A stretch of 64,000 nucleotides of DNA from Coptis chinensis (GCA_015680905.1 CM027385.1:24000501-24064500), one strand, 5' to 3'. Positions 44,049 to 55,386 are shown, counted from the stretch's first letter. The notes: a model not told the origin generated them from the letters alone. Program-made: numbers and translations.

Positions 44049-45340
44049 TGATAAGAGCCCAAAACTGTAGTTCTAACCCCTTAATAATCATAATTTGTTA
44101 GACCAATTATGTGAATAATAAGTAAGAGTTAATACTGATTACGTGTTTTATGCATTTCAGCTTCAAAGTCCATTATCTTGTGAGAAATGTGCCACTTTAG
44201 CGAGATAAAGTAGCAAAAAGTCAGCAGAACTTCCTGAATGCCATATCTTTGGACTCAGACCTCGGATTGAGGCCTACCTTATGTCAAAACGACCGCTCGA
44301 AAGAGCTTTGCAATGGTCCAAGCCTTGACCCAATCAGAGGAGCAGAAGTGGACGAAAAGTCTGTGGAAGCCAACTGCAGCTGAAGAGGCCTTTTGATCGA
44401 AAGACTTGGGTTTTGGGCTCGATTCTTCCGGCCCAACCCATGGCTCCAAGCCCATGCACGAATTTTGGATCTGGATGTATAAAACAAAAGCTTAGCTCTT
44501 TGTTAATGGTAGCTAGTTAGACCTAAATTAAGATATAGAATTATAGATCTAGTTTTATTAATTAAATTAAGTTTTAGTTCCATTTAAATTCTTGTTTTAG
44601 ATTAAATCTCTGAATCATTATTCTTGATTGATTAGATAAATAAAGTAGTATTTTTATCAAGTTCGAATTTGTCATTTCCATTTTAGATCTAAATTCAATT
44701 CTTGTCATTGTTTTATTCCAGCCATTAAATTAGATTCATTATTGCTAAATTAAGTAATTCTCAATTTCTCACATTATGTTTAGTTTAGATTCAATGGTAA
44801 ATGTTAGATTGATGACTCAAGGCTAAACCTCCATTAGAGGGGTTGATGAAGCCTTGATGAAAACTTGGTTGTTTAGTATAGAAACATTGTAGAATCTATT
44901 CCACTATAGAAGGTCGTGTTTCGCCATGAGAATGGGTGGGCGACCTCACATGCTAGTTAGTACTTGGTAGAAATGCCATGAAAACTAGGGATTAGACTCG
45001 GAATTCTTGCCGGGAAAACGTAAGAATCGAGATACCACAATCTATGCTAGGTCATTAAGTTAGATTCGAGGTGGATTCGATTCCCTCTAATTCCTTTATC
45101 TAGAGTCAAACAATAGTATTTCCATAGCATTTGTAGTTAATTTCTAGTAATCATCTTAATTAAGCATCGTGAGTATAATATTTCGTGAAAGCTCTCATTG
45201 ACTTAAGAGCGAATTAGTTAGACTTAGAAAACAATCCATGCTAGGGAACTAGGAGTGGAACGAACTTCAGACTCCATTTAGTGCAATTCGCATCGGTGAG
45301 TAGAAGCTTTGATAATTAAGAGTAAAAGGATAAGTTTAGA
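44049..45340 (+). repeat. 3' LTR of element 4, truncated
   Basis: Matches 30720-31990 until GGATAAGTTTAG, then departs. About 80 terminal bases of the LTR are missing, replaced by the minisatellite that starts within 20 bases. TATA-like TATAAAA is at 44478. Confidence 0.88.
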
Positions 45341-45355
45341 CTAACTCTTTATTTT

Positions 45356-45775
45356 ATAAGATTAGTTCCACACATTTGCATTATATGTTTCCAATTTATA
45401 ATTAATTTTTCTTTGAGGTTAGTTCAATGCAGCTTCTGCAACAAATTTCATTTCCCGTTAATTTAATCTTCGGGGTTAGCAGCTAGCTCAATGCATTTGC
45501 ATCCAATTTTTCGATTTTCCAACAATTATTTTTTTCATGTTAGTTTGATGTATTTCCATCCAAGTTTTGATTTCCGTTAATTATTCTTTGAGGTTAGTTT
45601 AATGTACTTGTATCCATATTCCGATTTTATATTAATTACTTTTAAGATTAGTTCGATGCTTGCACTTGCATCCGGGCCCCAATTTATTGTTAAATATTAT
45701 TTGAGGTTAGTTCGATACATTTGCATCCAGTTTTTTTATTCCCCCATTAATTGTTTTTGACGTTAGTTTCATTTA
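45356..45775 (+). repeat. Degenerate minisatellite, about 55-60-bp unit, seven to eight copies
   Basis: Each unit opens with GAGGTTAGTTCGATG, passes ATTTGCATCC and an A/T-rich stretch, and closes TTAATTATTTTT. Unit starts lie near 45358, 45413, 45471, 45537, 45590, 45645, 45700 and 45760. Units differ from each other by several bases, so the array is old. Confidence 0.75.
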
Positions 45776-46250
45776 GAATACATATTTTAAAATATTTGTC
45801 ATTATTGTTTTGTTGTTATTTTGTGATGTTATTTTTTGTATAATAACTAAGTTTTGAGGCCATGTTAAGGATATATTCAAAATATGTCGGTGCTTTTATC
45901 ATAGACACTAAAATTGTATGATTTGTAATAGGAATTAGTTTCTACAAATCACCTAATTTACAGTATTTTTTTTATTTGATCAAACATATAAGAATTGGAA
46001 CACTAAAAGTGTTTGATTCGCATAGGAAATTACCTTCTACAAATCACATATTTTCTAGTATTTTTTTATTTAATCAAATAGATAAGAATTGGAAATACAC
46101 TCAAACTCTCCAAATATAAGAATTGGAAATATACTCAAACCTTCCAAAGAGATCCCATGCAATGGATTGTAGGATAGAAAATACAATAGGTCTCCTCGCT
46201 TAGTATATAGATAGTAGATTGCTTTTTAGATATATCTACTATATTTGCAT
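45776..46250. other. A/T-rich intergenic sequence
   Basis: Contains two AAGAATTGGAAATACACTCAAAC-like repeats (about 46085 and 46118) and repeated TCTACAAATCACCTA words (45940, 46035). No gene seen. Confidence 0.5.
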
Positions 46251-46259
46251 ATCAAACAA

Positions 46260-46665
46260 GGGGAGGGGTTCTAGGGACATATTTTAGCTTAACACGTAAA
46301 CAAACTCAAAAATCGTTAGGGCATTTATAAGTTTTGAATTAGGCCAATTTTTGTTGATATGATCTCCTAACTATTCTAAACATTCTCACAAATAATAAAA
46401 AATCCAAAAATTCAAAAAACTTGTTTAATGTAAGTTAACAATTTACAAAATTTGGCTAATTGTAGACCGCTCATTTTCACCATTGTTGATATTGTATTTA
46501 GCAAGTTTATAATATATATATATTTTTAAAATATTTGTGACAATGTTTAAAATAGTTAGAAAATCATATCCACAAAAAATTAGCCTAATCCAAAACTTAT
46601 AAATGCCCTAACAATTTTGATTTTGTTTAAGTATTAAGATAAGATATGTACCTTGAACCCCTCCC
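46260..46665. mobile_element. Mutator-like MITE with 9-bp target duplication
   Basis: About 135-bp terminal inverted repeats (46261-46395 and 46530-46665) start GGGAGGGGTTC and pair over most of their length, for example TTAGGGCATTTATAAG against CTTATAAATGCCCTAA. ATCAAACAA flanks both ends (46251-46259, 46666-46674). Long TIRs and 9-bp duplication are the Mutator pattern. No coding capacity, so it was moved in trans. Confidence 0.85.
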
Positions 46666-46674
46666 ATCAAACAA

Positions 46675-47312
46675 TGTAAAATGTCCCCAAAGATGGGGAT
46701 ATATCCATGATACATATCAAGAAATTGAGTATCGATAAACACTCATATCCCCGATATTTTGTACTATGGTTTGAAGTTTGAACTGCCCGATTCAAGTTAT
46801 GAACTGGTGAACCGGTCAACTCGGTTGTTCAAATGTTAAAAAACGTGTTTAACTTTGGAGTTTTCAATTAACCTGGCCGTGTTGATTCAACCAAATACTT
46901 CCTTTAGTTGCCTCAATTATAATTGAGCCATTATAATTACAGGTTATAATCATATCGCTAAATCTACGATGTGTGCCGGTGGGGTGTACTCAAAACTAAT
47001 GGCGCTAACTAGATTTTTTCTCTAACAAAGAACCGCTCTGGTTTTATTTGAACTAGTGGTCTAACCTGATCCGGTCAAAAAACCAGTTCTGACTTTGACC
47101 CATATCGGGTAAGGTTGACGAAATTTAGTCAAATTTCCATCGGTTCTGACTTCTAATACTCAAATTTCATAGGGTCATACTGGTCAATGCAAATTTCAAA
47201 ATTTTGCTAAAGAAGGAAACCAAAGCAACCCAAAATTTGGCTTAAATTTGGAAACCAAAAATCCCGCTCTATCATTATTTTGAATCCTTTTGAAAACCTC
47301 AATATCCCCTCC
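46675..47312. other. Intergenic sequence upstream of a putative promoter
   Basis: A/T-rich, with CCGGTTC-type words at 47030-47160. No ORF or repeat recognised. Confidence 0.4.
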
Positions 47313-47580
47313 AATATATATCGCCATATATGAGGAAACAAAACCTCCCTTTCTTTCCTCTCTCCCTCACCGCCTCACTAGCTAGTACACACTCTTTTTT
47401 AACCGGCCGTACTGCGGCGATATTCTAAACTAGCTAGGGTAAACTAGAATACTCTACTTATCTCTCCATTAATTGTTAACAAATTGTTTTTCATCTCTCT
47501 TAATTTATGGTTTTTCGCTTCGTTGCTTAGATTTTGCTTGCATTGATTCTCGCTTTGATTTTCTTTGCTTCAAAGGTATG
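47313..47580 (+). promoter_or_regulatory. Possible host-gene promoter and 5' UTR exon
   Basis: TATATAT at 47313, then a CT-rich stretch (CCTCTCTCCCTCACC, 47357) typical of plant 5' UTRs, a short upstream ORF at 47507 (ATGGTTTTTCGC...TAG), and CAAAG|GTATG at 47571-47580 that fits a splice donor. The candidate downstream exons are at 53412 and 53858, making a 5.8-kb intron. Linkage to those exons is inferred, not shown. Confidence 0.3.
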
Positions 47581-50544
47581 TTTTACTTAGGATGTTTTAT
47601 ATTTTGTTAGTTATTGATGTGAATTTAAAATATCGACATCGTTCTTCGTTTTTGCTTGGTTTGAAGATACTTTATTTTCATCTTATTTGTTTGAAATTAG
47701 TATCTTCATACCGCTATAATTTTGGTTGGTTCAAGGGTGTTTACTTCACAATGATTTTATTTCGCTTTGAAATTATGGGGTGTTTCAATTTTCCACATAA
47801 ACTCTAAAAATAATAGAGCTAAAAAAAAGTCTTGTTTCTTGAGTAAATTGGACGTATTTTCAAGTGAGCGTAACGTAACGATCTAGGCTTGGGGGTTACG
47901 GGACAAAAAGGGAGTTTGGTTGGTTTCTCGTCATTCCTCAAGCACCCACTTTGGAGCATTGGTACCGAAACGGACCTATTCACTCACAAGAACGAGGCCT
48001 CAAGATAGTAGAACCAAATACTTATTCACTTGCAACCCATGGTAAAGAAAATGTACAGTAGATTTAGCCATATATTAAGAAGTAGTGCCCGAGATGTGAG
48101 GGCCTTTGATCAAGATTTTGATGCAATACACACGCATCCTCTCGGATGAGTGGCCGAGATGTGAGAGAACCATACATCTCTCAAGACAAGATACTTTATT
48201 CACTTGCAAACCATGGTAAAGAAAATGTACAGTAGATTTAGCCATATTAAAATGTGTCAGGTATTTAAGTTAGTTAAAATTCACCATCTGACCAAATCAT
48301 GTCATATACATTCTACATATATGGTACAAAGGTTTAAATTCCATGAAAACTAGATAAATTTGTCCAAAGTATACATAGCAAAAATAAATATGCAACCCGC
48401 ATAGGGTACTACCAAAAATATCTACAATATTTAGCCAATAATTAAAAAAAAAACGCTATATATATGCAGGACGAGTCCGATGCAGATTAGGACTACTTCA
48501 CTTGGTCATCTATGTTTGCTTAGTGTGTTTACACTTAGGTGTTCATTCCGTGGTCCCACCATACTTTGTAATTAGAGTAGGACTACATTAAATATTCCGG
48601 GTGTATAATTTTATTGTTGTTCATCATGTATTTTGGACAATTTGTAGTTTCTTTAAGTTTGTTATATATATTAACTTGGTAAATGGCACCACACGATGAA
48701 GCAGTGGTGTTTAGTTTTGTTACAAAGCTTTCGACTTGTGTTATCTTTTGTGTTGTGGGTGGCAACTTGGCTTGTTCGAGGACTCGCACATCGAAGTCAC
48801 CACAAAGCTCCACAAACCAAGATGCCCCAAAGGGGACCCTCGATAACTTTTTCTATATAAATGATGCATAAATTGCTTAGGCTTAAGAGTCACGGAAAAA
48901 TAAATAGATTGTTCCATGTTATGTGATTTCATTGCTACAAATTGACCCAATCCCCATATGTTGACCGGACCGGTACACATCGGTTATGTCATGGTGTTAT
49001 ATCCATGTCGATACAATACCACTCTCGCACCAAACATTTTATACTAGGTGCACGGGATGTGTTGCAATGCATATAGCCACGTCTCAAGTTTGTGAAGGTG
49101 AGATTAGGTTTGTTTACTTGTCTTGTTAGTGAGTTGTCTCTTTTGAGAGAAAGAAAAGAATGTGGGAGACGGAGCAATTGAGACAGACTGGATGGTTGAC
49201 CCAATTATGGTTGGATATAATATCCCCATTTGTTTGAATTGTATCTAAATTTCTTGATTTTGATGTACATTCTCTTTAACTTAAGTTACCTTTTTTTCTT
49301 TTCTTTTTTAATCCTTGGGCAGTTCCTAGTATCTCATACCCATCATTTGGGATATGTGGCTAACTTACTAGAGTAGTTAGGGTTTCAAACAGACTTAAAA
49401 GGTAAATTGATGATATTGGAGGATAGTGTTTTGGGAACAATGCTAGGTCAGGGCTTTTGCTTGGTATAGCTTTAACTAAAGGCAAGTGATTCTACATTGG
49501 TAGAAAATGGGTATTAAAAACAATAAGCTTTAATGCTCTATTGTCATGCATTTCAAACTATCAAATACTCAATATTGCTTATAAATATTATCTTCCATAT
49601 CGTTCATCTCTTTTTCAATTTGTAATGTATTTGAGTATGCCTGGGGATGCAATTTTGTACTCTACTCTCCACTGAATGAAAGCCTACAGTGTATTGTGGA
49701 AAAAGACTGTCTTGGGATACAACTCATTGAATGCAGGTTTGGGTCGCCCTGAACCCCTAACATTTTCATAACAAAAAAGAACAAAAAACATTACATTTAC
49801 TACATTCACACTTCTTAAACAAACTGTTGGAGCTTGCTGTGGTGCTCAGATTTCTTGCAGTTTAGTTAACTATAAGAAAATAAGAGGTCAAATCTCTTAA
49901 CACTGCATTTGACTAAGCCTTTCCCATTTACCGCTCTCAACGTAATTTAATTGCTTGCACGAGTGTTCTTTGCATCATAGCATTGTACTGATTACCTCCA
50001 TCTCTATGGAATCAGAAAAACTTGAAACGCTTATTGCTTGCATCTTTCCTTGCATTACCTTTGTTACGATAATAAGGATATTTAGGTCATTCTGTAAGGG
50101 TATTGTAATCAACTGCAGGGCATATATTTGGGGTATGTATATATTTGTATTAGGTTTCTAGGGTTATTGAACAAGTCAATAGAATGTAGCCTTTAGATTT
50201 GTAATACCTTAACACTATTGTCTTTGCATCAGGTGTTGGTGAGCTCTTACTATTGATTCTAAACATGCACATTTCATATGTTCTTCTAAATGTTGATTCG
50301 CTAAACCGTAGACCTACTAGGGCATTAGGTCTAGCTCAAGACTCTTCGTATGGGGAATTTCCATGGTTATGACTTCAATTAGTTACATGGAGTAAAGTAT
50401 TTTACTTAGTTCATGTTCAAGAATTAATATGTTGCAAAAACGCTATTGCAGACTAGTGATAGGTAGAGCAATAAAAACAAAGGAGATAATGATTGTAAGC
50501 AAAATCGATAAGTAAGATTAACTACTAATTGTTTACTTGGACTC
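47581..50544. other. A/T-rich intergenic or intronic sequence
   Basis: Contains a 52-bp direct repeat (48022-48073 and 48193-48245: TTATTCACTTGCAA.CCATGG then TAAAGAAAATGTACAG) and one copy of the GATGCAATACAC...GAGTGGCC repeat (48119-48165). No coding motif or RNA gene was recognised. Confidence 0.4.
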
Positions 50545-51000
50545 GAGATTAGATGCCATTACTTGGGATTTCATTGCTTCTCTTTTTCGAATTATTTATA
50601 TTTTGGAATTATTTATGTTCGAGGGTTACACACTTATCCAAAAAGCTTGGTGCCTAAGTATCATCTAAAATAGATCATCATATTTGTCCATCACTATCCA
50701 AACCGCTATTGTGTAGCTATTGGACTCCACCCTACTAGAAAATTTTCCTAACTCGCACCATTCATTATGTGTGCCGGTGCAACATTCATTCCTCCAAGGC
50801 TCCATGGAAGCTGCAAAATCCTAGCTCACTTCATTAACACTCAAAACTCACAAAGCATTATACGTAGTAAAGTATGCCATTAAAAACTCTTCGCTAAAAA
50901 TTAGTATATACAAATAATTGTCTATATCAATATGTTTGACATACATGATAGTATGTCATATGAATAGTCATATCCAAGAAAGTATGTCATGAGTATCAAA
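50545..51000 (+). repeat. Dispersed repeat R, copy 1
   Basis: Shares long blocks with 55737-56260 and 59462-59625: AGATGCCATTAC, GGACTCCACCCTACTAGAAA, ACATTCATTCCTCCAAGGCT, ACGTAGTAAAGTATG and repeated AGTATGTCAT words. Its class is unknown; no target duplication found. Confidence 0.8.
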
Positions 51001-51185
51001 TCATACTCCTAGGGTTAGATTCTTTGCAAAATCCCATGGAATGTTGGTGAATTCAATGGAACCATTATGTTTCGACTGTCAGATCCCAAATTCAACTCTG
51101 TAAGGCCTACCCGAGCAGATAAAATGAAGCTATCTCACATCAAGTATGTTGAATTGTTTGATTCCCGAAGTTTGGAATGGAGAAG

Positions 51186-51308
51186 GTTGAACGCATCAGG
51201 AAGCAGCCCGCGGTGGCTGCAAAAGGATATCTTCACTGGTCTCTTTATGAGGAAGGCATATTGGTATTTAACATTGCCCTTGAATCTTGGACGAGGATGG
51301 CAGACTAA
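51186..51308 (+). pseudogene. F-box-associated-like relic
   Basis: A short frame reads AVAAKGYLHWSLYEEGILVF then NIALESWTRMAD and stops. The pattern G-x-LHW, then an I-x-x-FNI-x-x-E-x-W-x-x-M run, resembles the F-box-associated interaction domain of plant F-box proteins. No F-box or longer frame is found nearby. Low confidence. Confidence 0.35.
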
Positions 51309-51977
51309 ATCCCCACCAAAGTCGTACAAACTATTTCAGTTTAATGGTACTATTGCTATTATGTTCAGGTTCTGAGGTGAGGAGAACAATGCTACCGAGA
51401 AATTAGAATTTAGGGTTTTACATGATTACGACAAACAGGTTGTGGAGTGAACCGAGGGCGATTCGTTGGACAAATTGTATTCACTATTCACTACATTACC
51501 GTCACCCGCTTTTTCGGTTGACCTTCCCACGAGAAAATATTGCAGTTTTTAATGCAACGACAATCCTTGGGGTACGATTTCGTGAAGAGAAGTTGTTATT
51601 TGTCAAAAGAATCCCAACCATCGGCAATCACTCCATTCTCCCATTCATGTCGACATCAATCTTTCTAGTTTATTATCGATTCGGTTTCTTATGCTTGTTC
51701 TTTAAATAAACAATGTAGTTTCGCTATAATGCCAATGTAGTATGCGGTTATACTGCAATTAAACGAGAACATAATCAATTTGTTTGTTTGTAGCAGTCCT
51801 AATCAAATAGCGAGTCATAATGAAATAGCCTAATCAATTGTAGAGGTTTGGTGTTTAGGGACAACGACACGATGACTTGGTACGAACCGGGTGGAACACG
51901 ACTGATGTGTGGACACGCGTACCGGTGTAGAACGGAGAGTACTTACACAAGCTCCCTTTATTTTTGGGCTAAATCCA

Positions 51978-52188
51978 TCGCGGCGCCGAGATGTATGGTA
52001 CCACATCCGGGCCACTCATCCACGAGGGTTGTGTGTGTATTGCATCACGGCATCATCCAAAGGCCCCACATCCTGCGCACGATACATCTTAGAGACCACA
52101 GATGCAGTACTTCGTGATGCAATACACGCTCACTCCTTGTGTGTGAGTGGCCCAGATGTGAAGGAGCACGATACATCTCGCGCACAGT
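51978..52188. mobile_element. Inverted-repeat element with GATGCAATACAC...GAGTGGCC arms
   Basis: Arms at 51978-52048 and 52114-52188 pair over GTGTATTGCATCAC / GTGATGCAATACAC and GGGCCACTC / GAGTGGCCC and continue with GAGATGTAT / ATACATCTC. The same arm occurs alone at 48119-48165 (+) and 57549-57590 (-). Likely a small non-autonomous repeat; class not resolved. Confidence 0.55.
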
Positions 52189-52881
52189 AGATTTAGCCTA
52201 AAATAAAGCCAAAATAAAGTTTTGGAACACGTGTTGGACAGGTTTGTGGGCGAGTTATCATTGCTGTCATGGGAATGCGAAAGGTTTTGTCAGTTTTCGA
52301 GGTTTGTGCAGGTAAGGGTTTTTGCCTTTTCGGTTTGTGAAAGGTTTTCGTCCCTTCATTCTTCAATCAAAGGAAAGGCGCGAGCTAGAAAGAAAGAAAT
52401 TTTTCCATCCTTTGCTATCGTGCGTGCTTTTAATAAAAATTGATCTTTCTTCTTCTTTTATTTTGCAATGTCAATGACCAGTGATAGTTTGAGTGGGGAA
52501 GTTTATGTTGATCGGATTGAGAGAGAACTTTGAGTGATGAAGATGTTAGGGTTCGTAGTGGAGGTGAGGCTTCATCGCCTTTGCCATTGGTACTAATCGC
52601 AAGTCCTCATCCTACGAGGAGGAACCAGGCGAGTATATTCAAATAATTTTAGATCTTCCGAACTCCCTGATTAAATCAAGAATCAAAAATTCCGTAAAAT
52701 TTCTTCCATTAACCAACGCAGATTTCCCCACAGCCCTCGACATGATAATTTCAGAAAATTTCATTCCCCTCAAATCACTGAAAATTTCACTCCTCTCTCT
52801 CTCCACCACCACGCCACCAAACTTAAGTAATATATCATTTTGGAAATCATTTTATTTTGGAGCATTTGTACATCTTTATAG
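52189..52881. other. Intergenic or intronic sequence with short open stretches
   Basis: A stretch at 52485-52630 reads DSLSGEVYVDRIERE and, after a one-base shift, LSDEDVRVRSGGEASSPLP. This could be a degraded exon, but I do not recognise it. Otherwise A/T-rich with TTTTCATTC words. Confidence 0.3.
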
Positions 52882-52889
52882 AGCTTTAG

Positions 52890-53347
52890 TCTGGGCTATT
52901 AAATCGTTGAGTACTCCCCGAGTAATCAGTGAGTACTCCCTACTCGCTGCTTAGCCGACCCGACTAACAATTTAATCCCCGATCACAATCGGGCTCAAAA
53001 ACTCCCCAAGTACTCGGCCGATTAGGCTAATGGCTCGATTAGCCGAGTAATTGTGTTCACTATTTCAATGTTAAACATTGAACTCAACATTTTGCTGATT
53101 CGACCAACCCTCGATTCTATAAAGTTCTACACTTTAATCATATTTATTTTAGTTGATTGAGTGTTTTAATTGTTTATTGATTGATTGGGTTCTTAATTGG
53201 CTTCATTATGTTGGTATTTCAAAGTTAAATATATTTAATAATTATTTGTAAAGAAATGTAGTGTTATGAAAAATCATCCAATTAATCCCCGACCGATTAC
53301 ACCTACTCACTACTCGCTCTTCAAGCGAGTAGCGATTTAACTGTACA
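52890..53347. mobile_element. hAT-like MITE
   Basis: Flanked by AGCTTTAG (52882-52889) and GGCTTTAG (53348-53355), an 8-bp duplication with one mismatch. The ends TCTGGGCTATTAAATCG and CGATTTAACTGTACA are imperfect inverted repeats, and the interior has CCGA/TCGG-rich words common to plant hAT MITEs. It lies 65 bases before the splice acceptor at 53411. Confidence 0.55.
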
Positions 53348-53411
53348 GGCTTTAGCAGAGGTAGGGTGGTTGATTGGTACCTCAGAGAGTTATAAAAACT
53401 TTTTATTTCAG

Positions 53412-53656
53412 GTTTCATATGGCTCAGACAAATCGAAGTGGAAATGGTCTGAACTTTCAAGAAAGAAATCAACGTATCGTGCGTATCATGCGTCGTTCTA
53501 GGCAGTCTAGGTACGAGGCGCAGGTTCTTCTTGAATCAATATATCAGATAGAGGCAGCAAGAGCGGCCCGAGCTGAAGCAGGAGGCACTGTGACTCCTCC
53601 CCCAAATGCAGCAGTGATCAACTTAGTAGATGAAGAATTAGCTGCTTTGGGCCATG
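53412..53656 (+). CDS. Putative host-gene coding exon (first coding exon)
   Basis: Preceded by TTTTTATTTCAG, a good plant acceptor. ATG at 53419 opens MAQTNRSGNGLNFQERNQRI, followed by a basic stretch (IMRRSRQSRYEAQ), an Ala/Glu-rich helix-like part (YQIEAARAARAEAGG) and INLVDEELAALGH, ending at CATG|GTAAGG, a clear donor. I do not recognise the family. If unspliced, the frame stops at 53748. The downstream exon at 53858 does not join in frame directly. Confidence 0.45.
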
Positions 53657-53857
53657 GTAAGGATCAAAATGGTCAGTCCCTTTTCAGTTGTCATTTTGGT
53701 TTATGGATTATGAATAGGATAAATGAACTATACAGACTTAGTTGGTAACTTGGTAAACACATGTATTGTTGGCGTCATTTTCTATGTCGTACTACTATCA
53801 GGTATTAAGGTTATCAACTGATCGATTAAGTAAATATGTCTTTTATTTATAACGAAG

Positions 53858-54152
53858 GCAAAAGGTGATGAACAATGTTCAAGTCCCATCAACTAATGCT
53901 AAGAGGAATCGATCAACGCGATCAAGCAATCAATCCAATGCTAGGAAACTGCGAAAAATCACTGGAGAGGGTATGGAAGAGGCAATTCATGGCATGGAAA
54001 CTGTTGCAGTTTCTGAAAAGGGTCGTAATATGAAGAAACAAATTACTGGTTCTAGTGTTGAACATACAGAAGAAGCAAAGATCATTGCTGAATTAGAAAA
54101 TGTGCCTGACCTAGATAGCATTACTTTCATTAAAGCTTTAGAGCTCCTTTGA
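53858..54152 (+). CDS. Putative host-gene last coding exon
   Basis: Starts after CGAAG and reads KVMNNVQVPSTNAKRNRSTR, a Ser/Asn/Arg-rich, basic region (NQSNARKLRKITGEG), then EHTEEAKIIAELENVPDLDS and stops at TGA (54152). The composition is like that of a nuclear or DNA-associated plant protein of low complexity, but no domain is recognised. The frame needs either a short intervening exon (a GTATTAAG between CAG and GTTATC near 53805 would fit) or another start; otherwise it is a frame-broken copy. Confidence 0.4.
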
Positions 54153-54236
54153 TGATGACAAAAAGCAAGGGTGTTCATGGTGTTAAAATTTTGAGAGGCG
54201 TAGGGAATGGTTGCTATATCATCTAGCCAAAAAATG

Positions 54237-54440
54237 ATTTGGAATGTGGGAACTAAAGTGGTGATCCATTTTGTGTTTGTTGCTGAAACTGCATATCTTT
54301 TCAGGGGTCATTCGGTGCTTTAGTTAGTTTTTTGCCTATAAATTTAGAATGTGGATACTGGATGCTAATGTGATTATCCATTGTATATGGTGCTGAAAAT
54401 GTATATTTTGTTCGGTTCATTAGTTGCTTTGGTTGTTTAT
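54237..54440 (+). repeat. Tandem units downstream of the putative last exon (1 and 2)
   Basis: Two units of about 100 bp opening TTTAGAATGTGG / ATTTGGAATGTGG and passing GTGATCCATTTTGT, GCTGAAA, then GGTGCTTTAGTTAG / AGTTGCTTTGG. The third unit is at 55412-55525 beyond the foldback element. Confidence 0.6.
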
Positions 54441-54461
54441 GAGTCCCATTTAGATGACTGC

Positions 54462-55386
54462 CGGACCCCAATTTGTGTTGGGCAGACTCCCACAAAAAAA
54501 CAATTATTACAAGTGTGCCATTGGTTTCAAAAAATCTAAAAAAAAAACCATTATTACAAGTATGCCATTGGTCCCCAAAAAATTGAATTCGAAACCCCAA
54601 ACTTAAACGACCCGGATAGGTCGTTTGGGACTTAGTACAAACGACTTGACCACACCGTCTAAGTCCCAAACGACCTAAGAGCCCAAAAAACAGAACTTTA
54701 TATTTTTTCAAAGTTCAAATCCCAAATGACATGGCCACATCGTTTTGGACTAAGTCCAAATGGTGTGGCCATATCGTTGGAGACTTAGTCCAAACGGTGT
54801 GGCCATATCGTTGGGGATTTTTAGGATAGAACTAAAACGCAGGATAGAACTAAAACGCATGGCCCAGCACAAAAAAAACGTCCGAAGTCGATTGTGATTG
54901 GTTGGTAGAAATAAAATAACAAGTTAAACTCTCTCTCTATCTCCTCTCTCCTGTTTTCTCTCTCTACACCAGCCAATCACAGCCGACTTCGGATGGTTTT
55001 TTTGTGCTGGTCCATGTGGTGTAGTCGCCCCCTTTTTCTAAGTCCAAATCCCAAACAACATGGCCACATCGTTTTGGACTCAGTCCAGACGGTATGGCCA
55101 TGTCGTTTGGGATTTGAACTTTGAAAAAAATTTAAAGTTCTGTTTTTTGGGTTCTTGACCGGTGTGGCCGGGTCGTTTGGGCTAAGTCCCAAACGGTGTG
55201 GCCAAGTCGTTTGTACTAAGTCCCAAACGACCTATCCGGGTCGTTTAAGTTTGGGGTTTTCGGACCAACTTTTTGGGACCAATGGCATACTTGTAATAAT
55301 TGTTTTTTTTTTGAGATTTTTGAGACCAATGGCACACTTGTAATAATAGTTTTTTTGGGAGTCCGCCCAACACAAATTGGGGTCCG
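54462..55386. mobile_element. Foldback element with about 390-bp inverted arms
   Basis: Ends CGGACCCCAATTTG / CAAATTGGGGTCCG; arms 54462-54850 and 55010-55386 pair over CCCAACACAAATTGG, CAAGTGTGCCATTGG, GACCCGGATAGG and further. Arms contain repeats of GTGTGGCCATATCGTT and AGTCCAAACG. A CT-rich tract separates them. No transposase frame. No convincing target duplication. Confidence 0.8.

Larger units (their letters stand above)
30720..45340 (+). mobile_element. Element 4: Athila-like Ty3/gypsy retrotransposon
   Basis: Sense order: 5' LTR (30720-32074), PBS, leader, gag, protease, RT, RNase H, integrase, spacer, ORF A, spacer, ORF B, 3' UTR, polypurine tract, 3' LTR (44049 to about 45340). 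The 3' LTR lacks its last about 80 bases, so no target duplication can be scored. LTRs are closely similar, but gag and pol contain many small indels whereas ORFs A and B are largely open. It is the most complete copy in the window and serves as the reference for the others. Confidence 0.9.

Noticed and set aside
48440-48500. Hammerhead ribozyme (GGACGAGTCC word)
   Set aside because: The required CTGATGA and GAAA core words are not present in the right order nearby.
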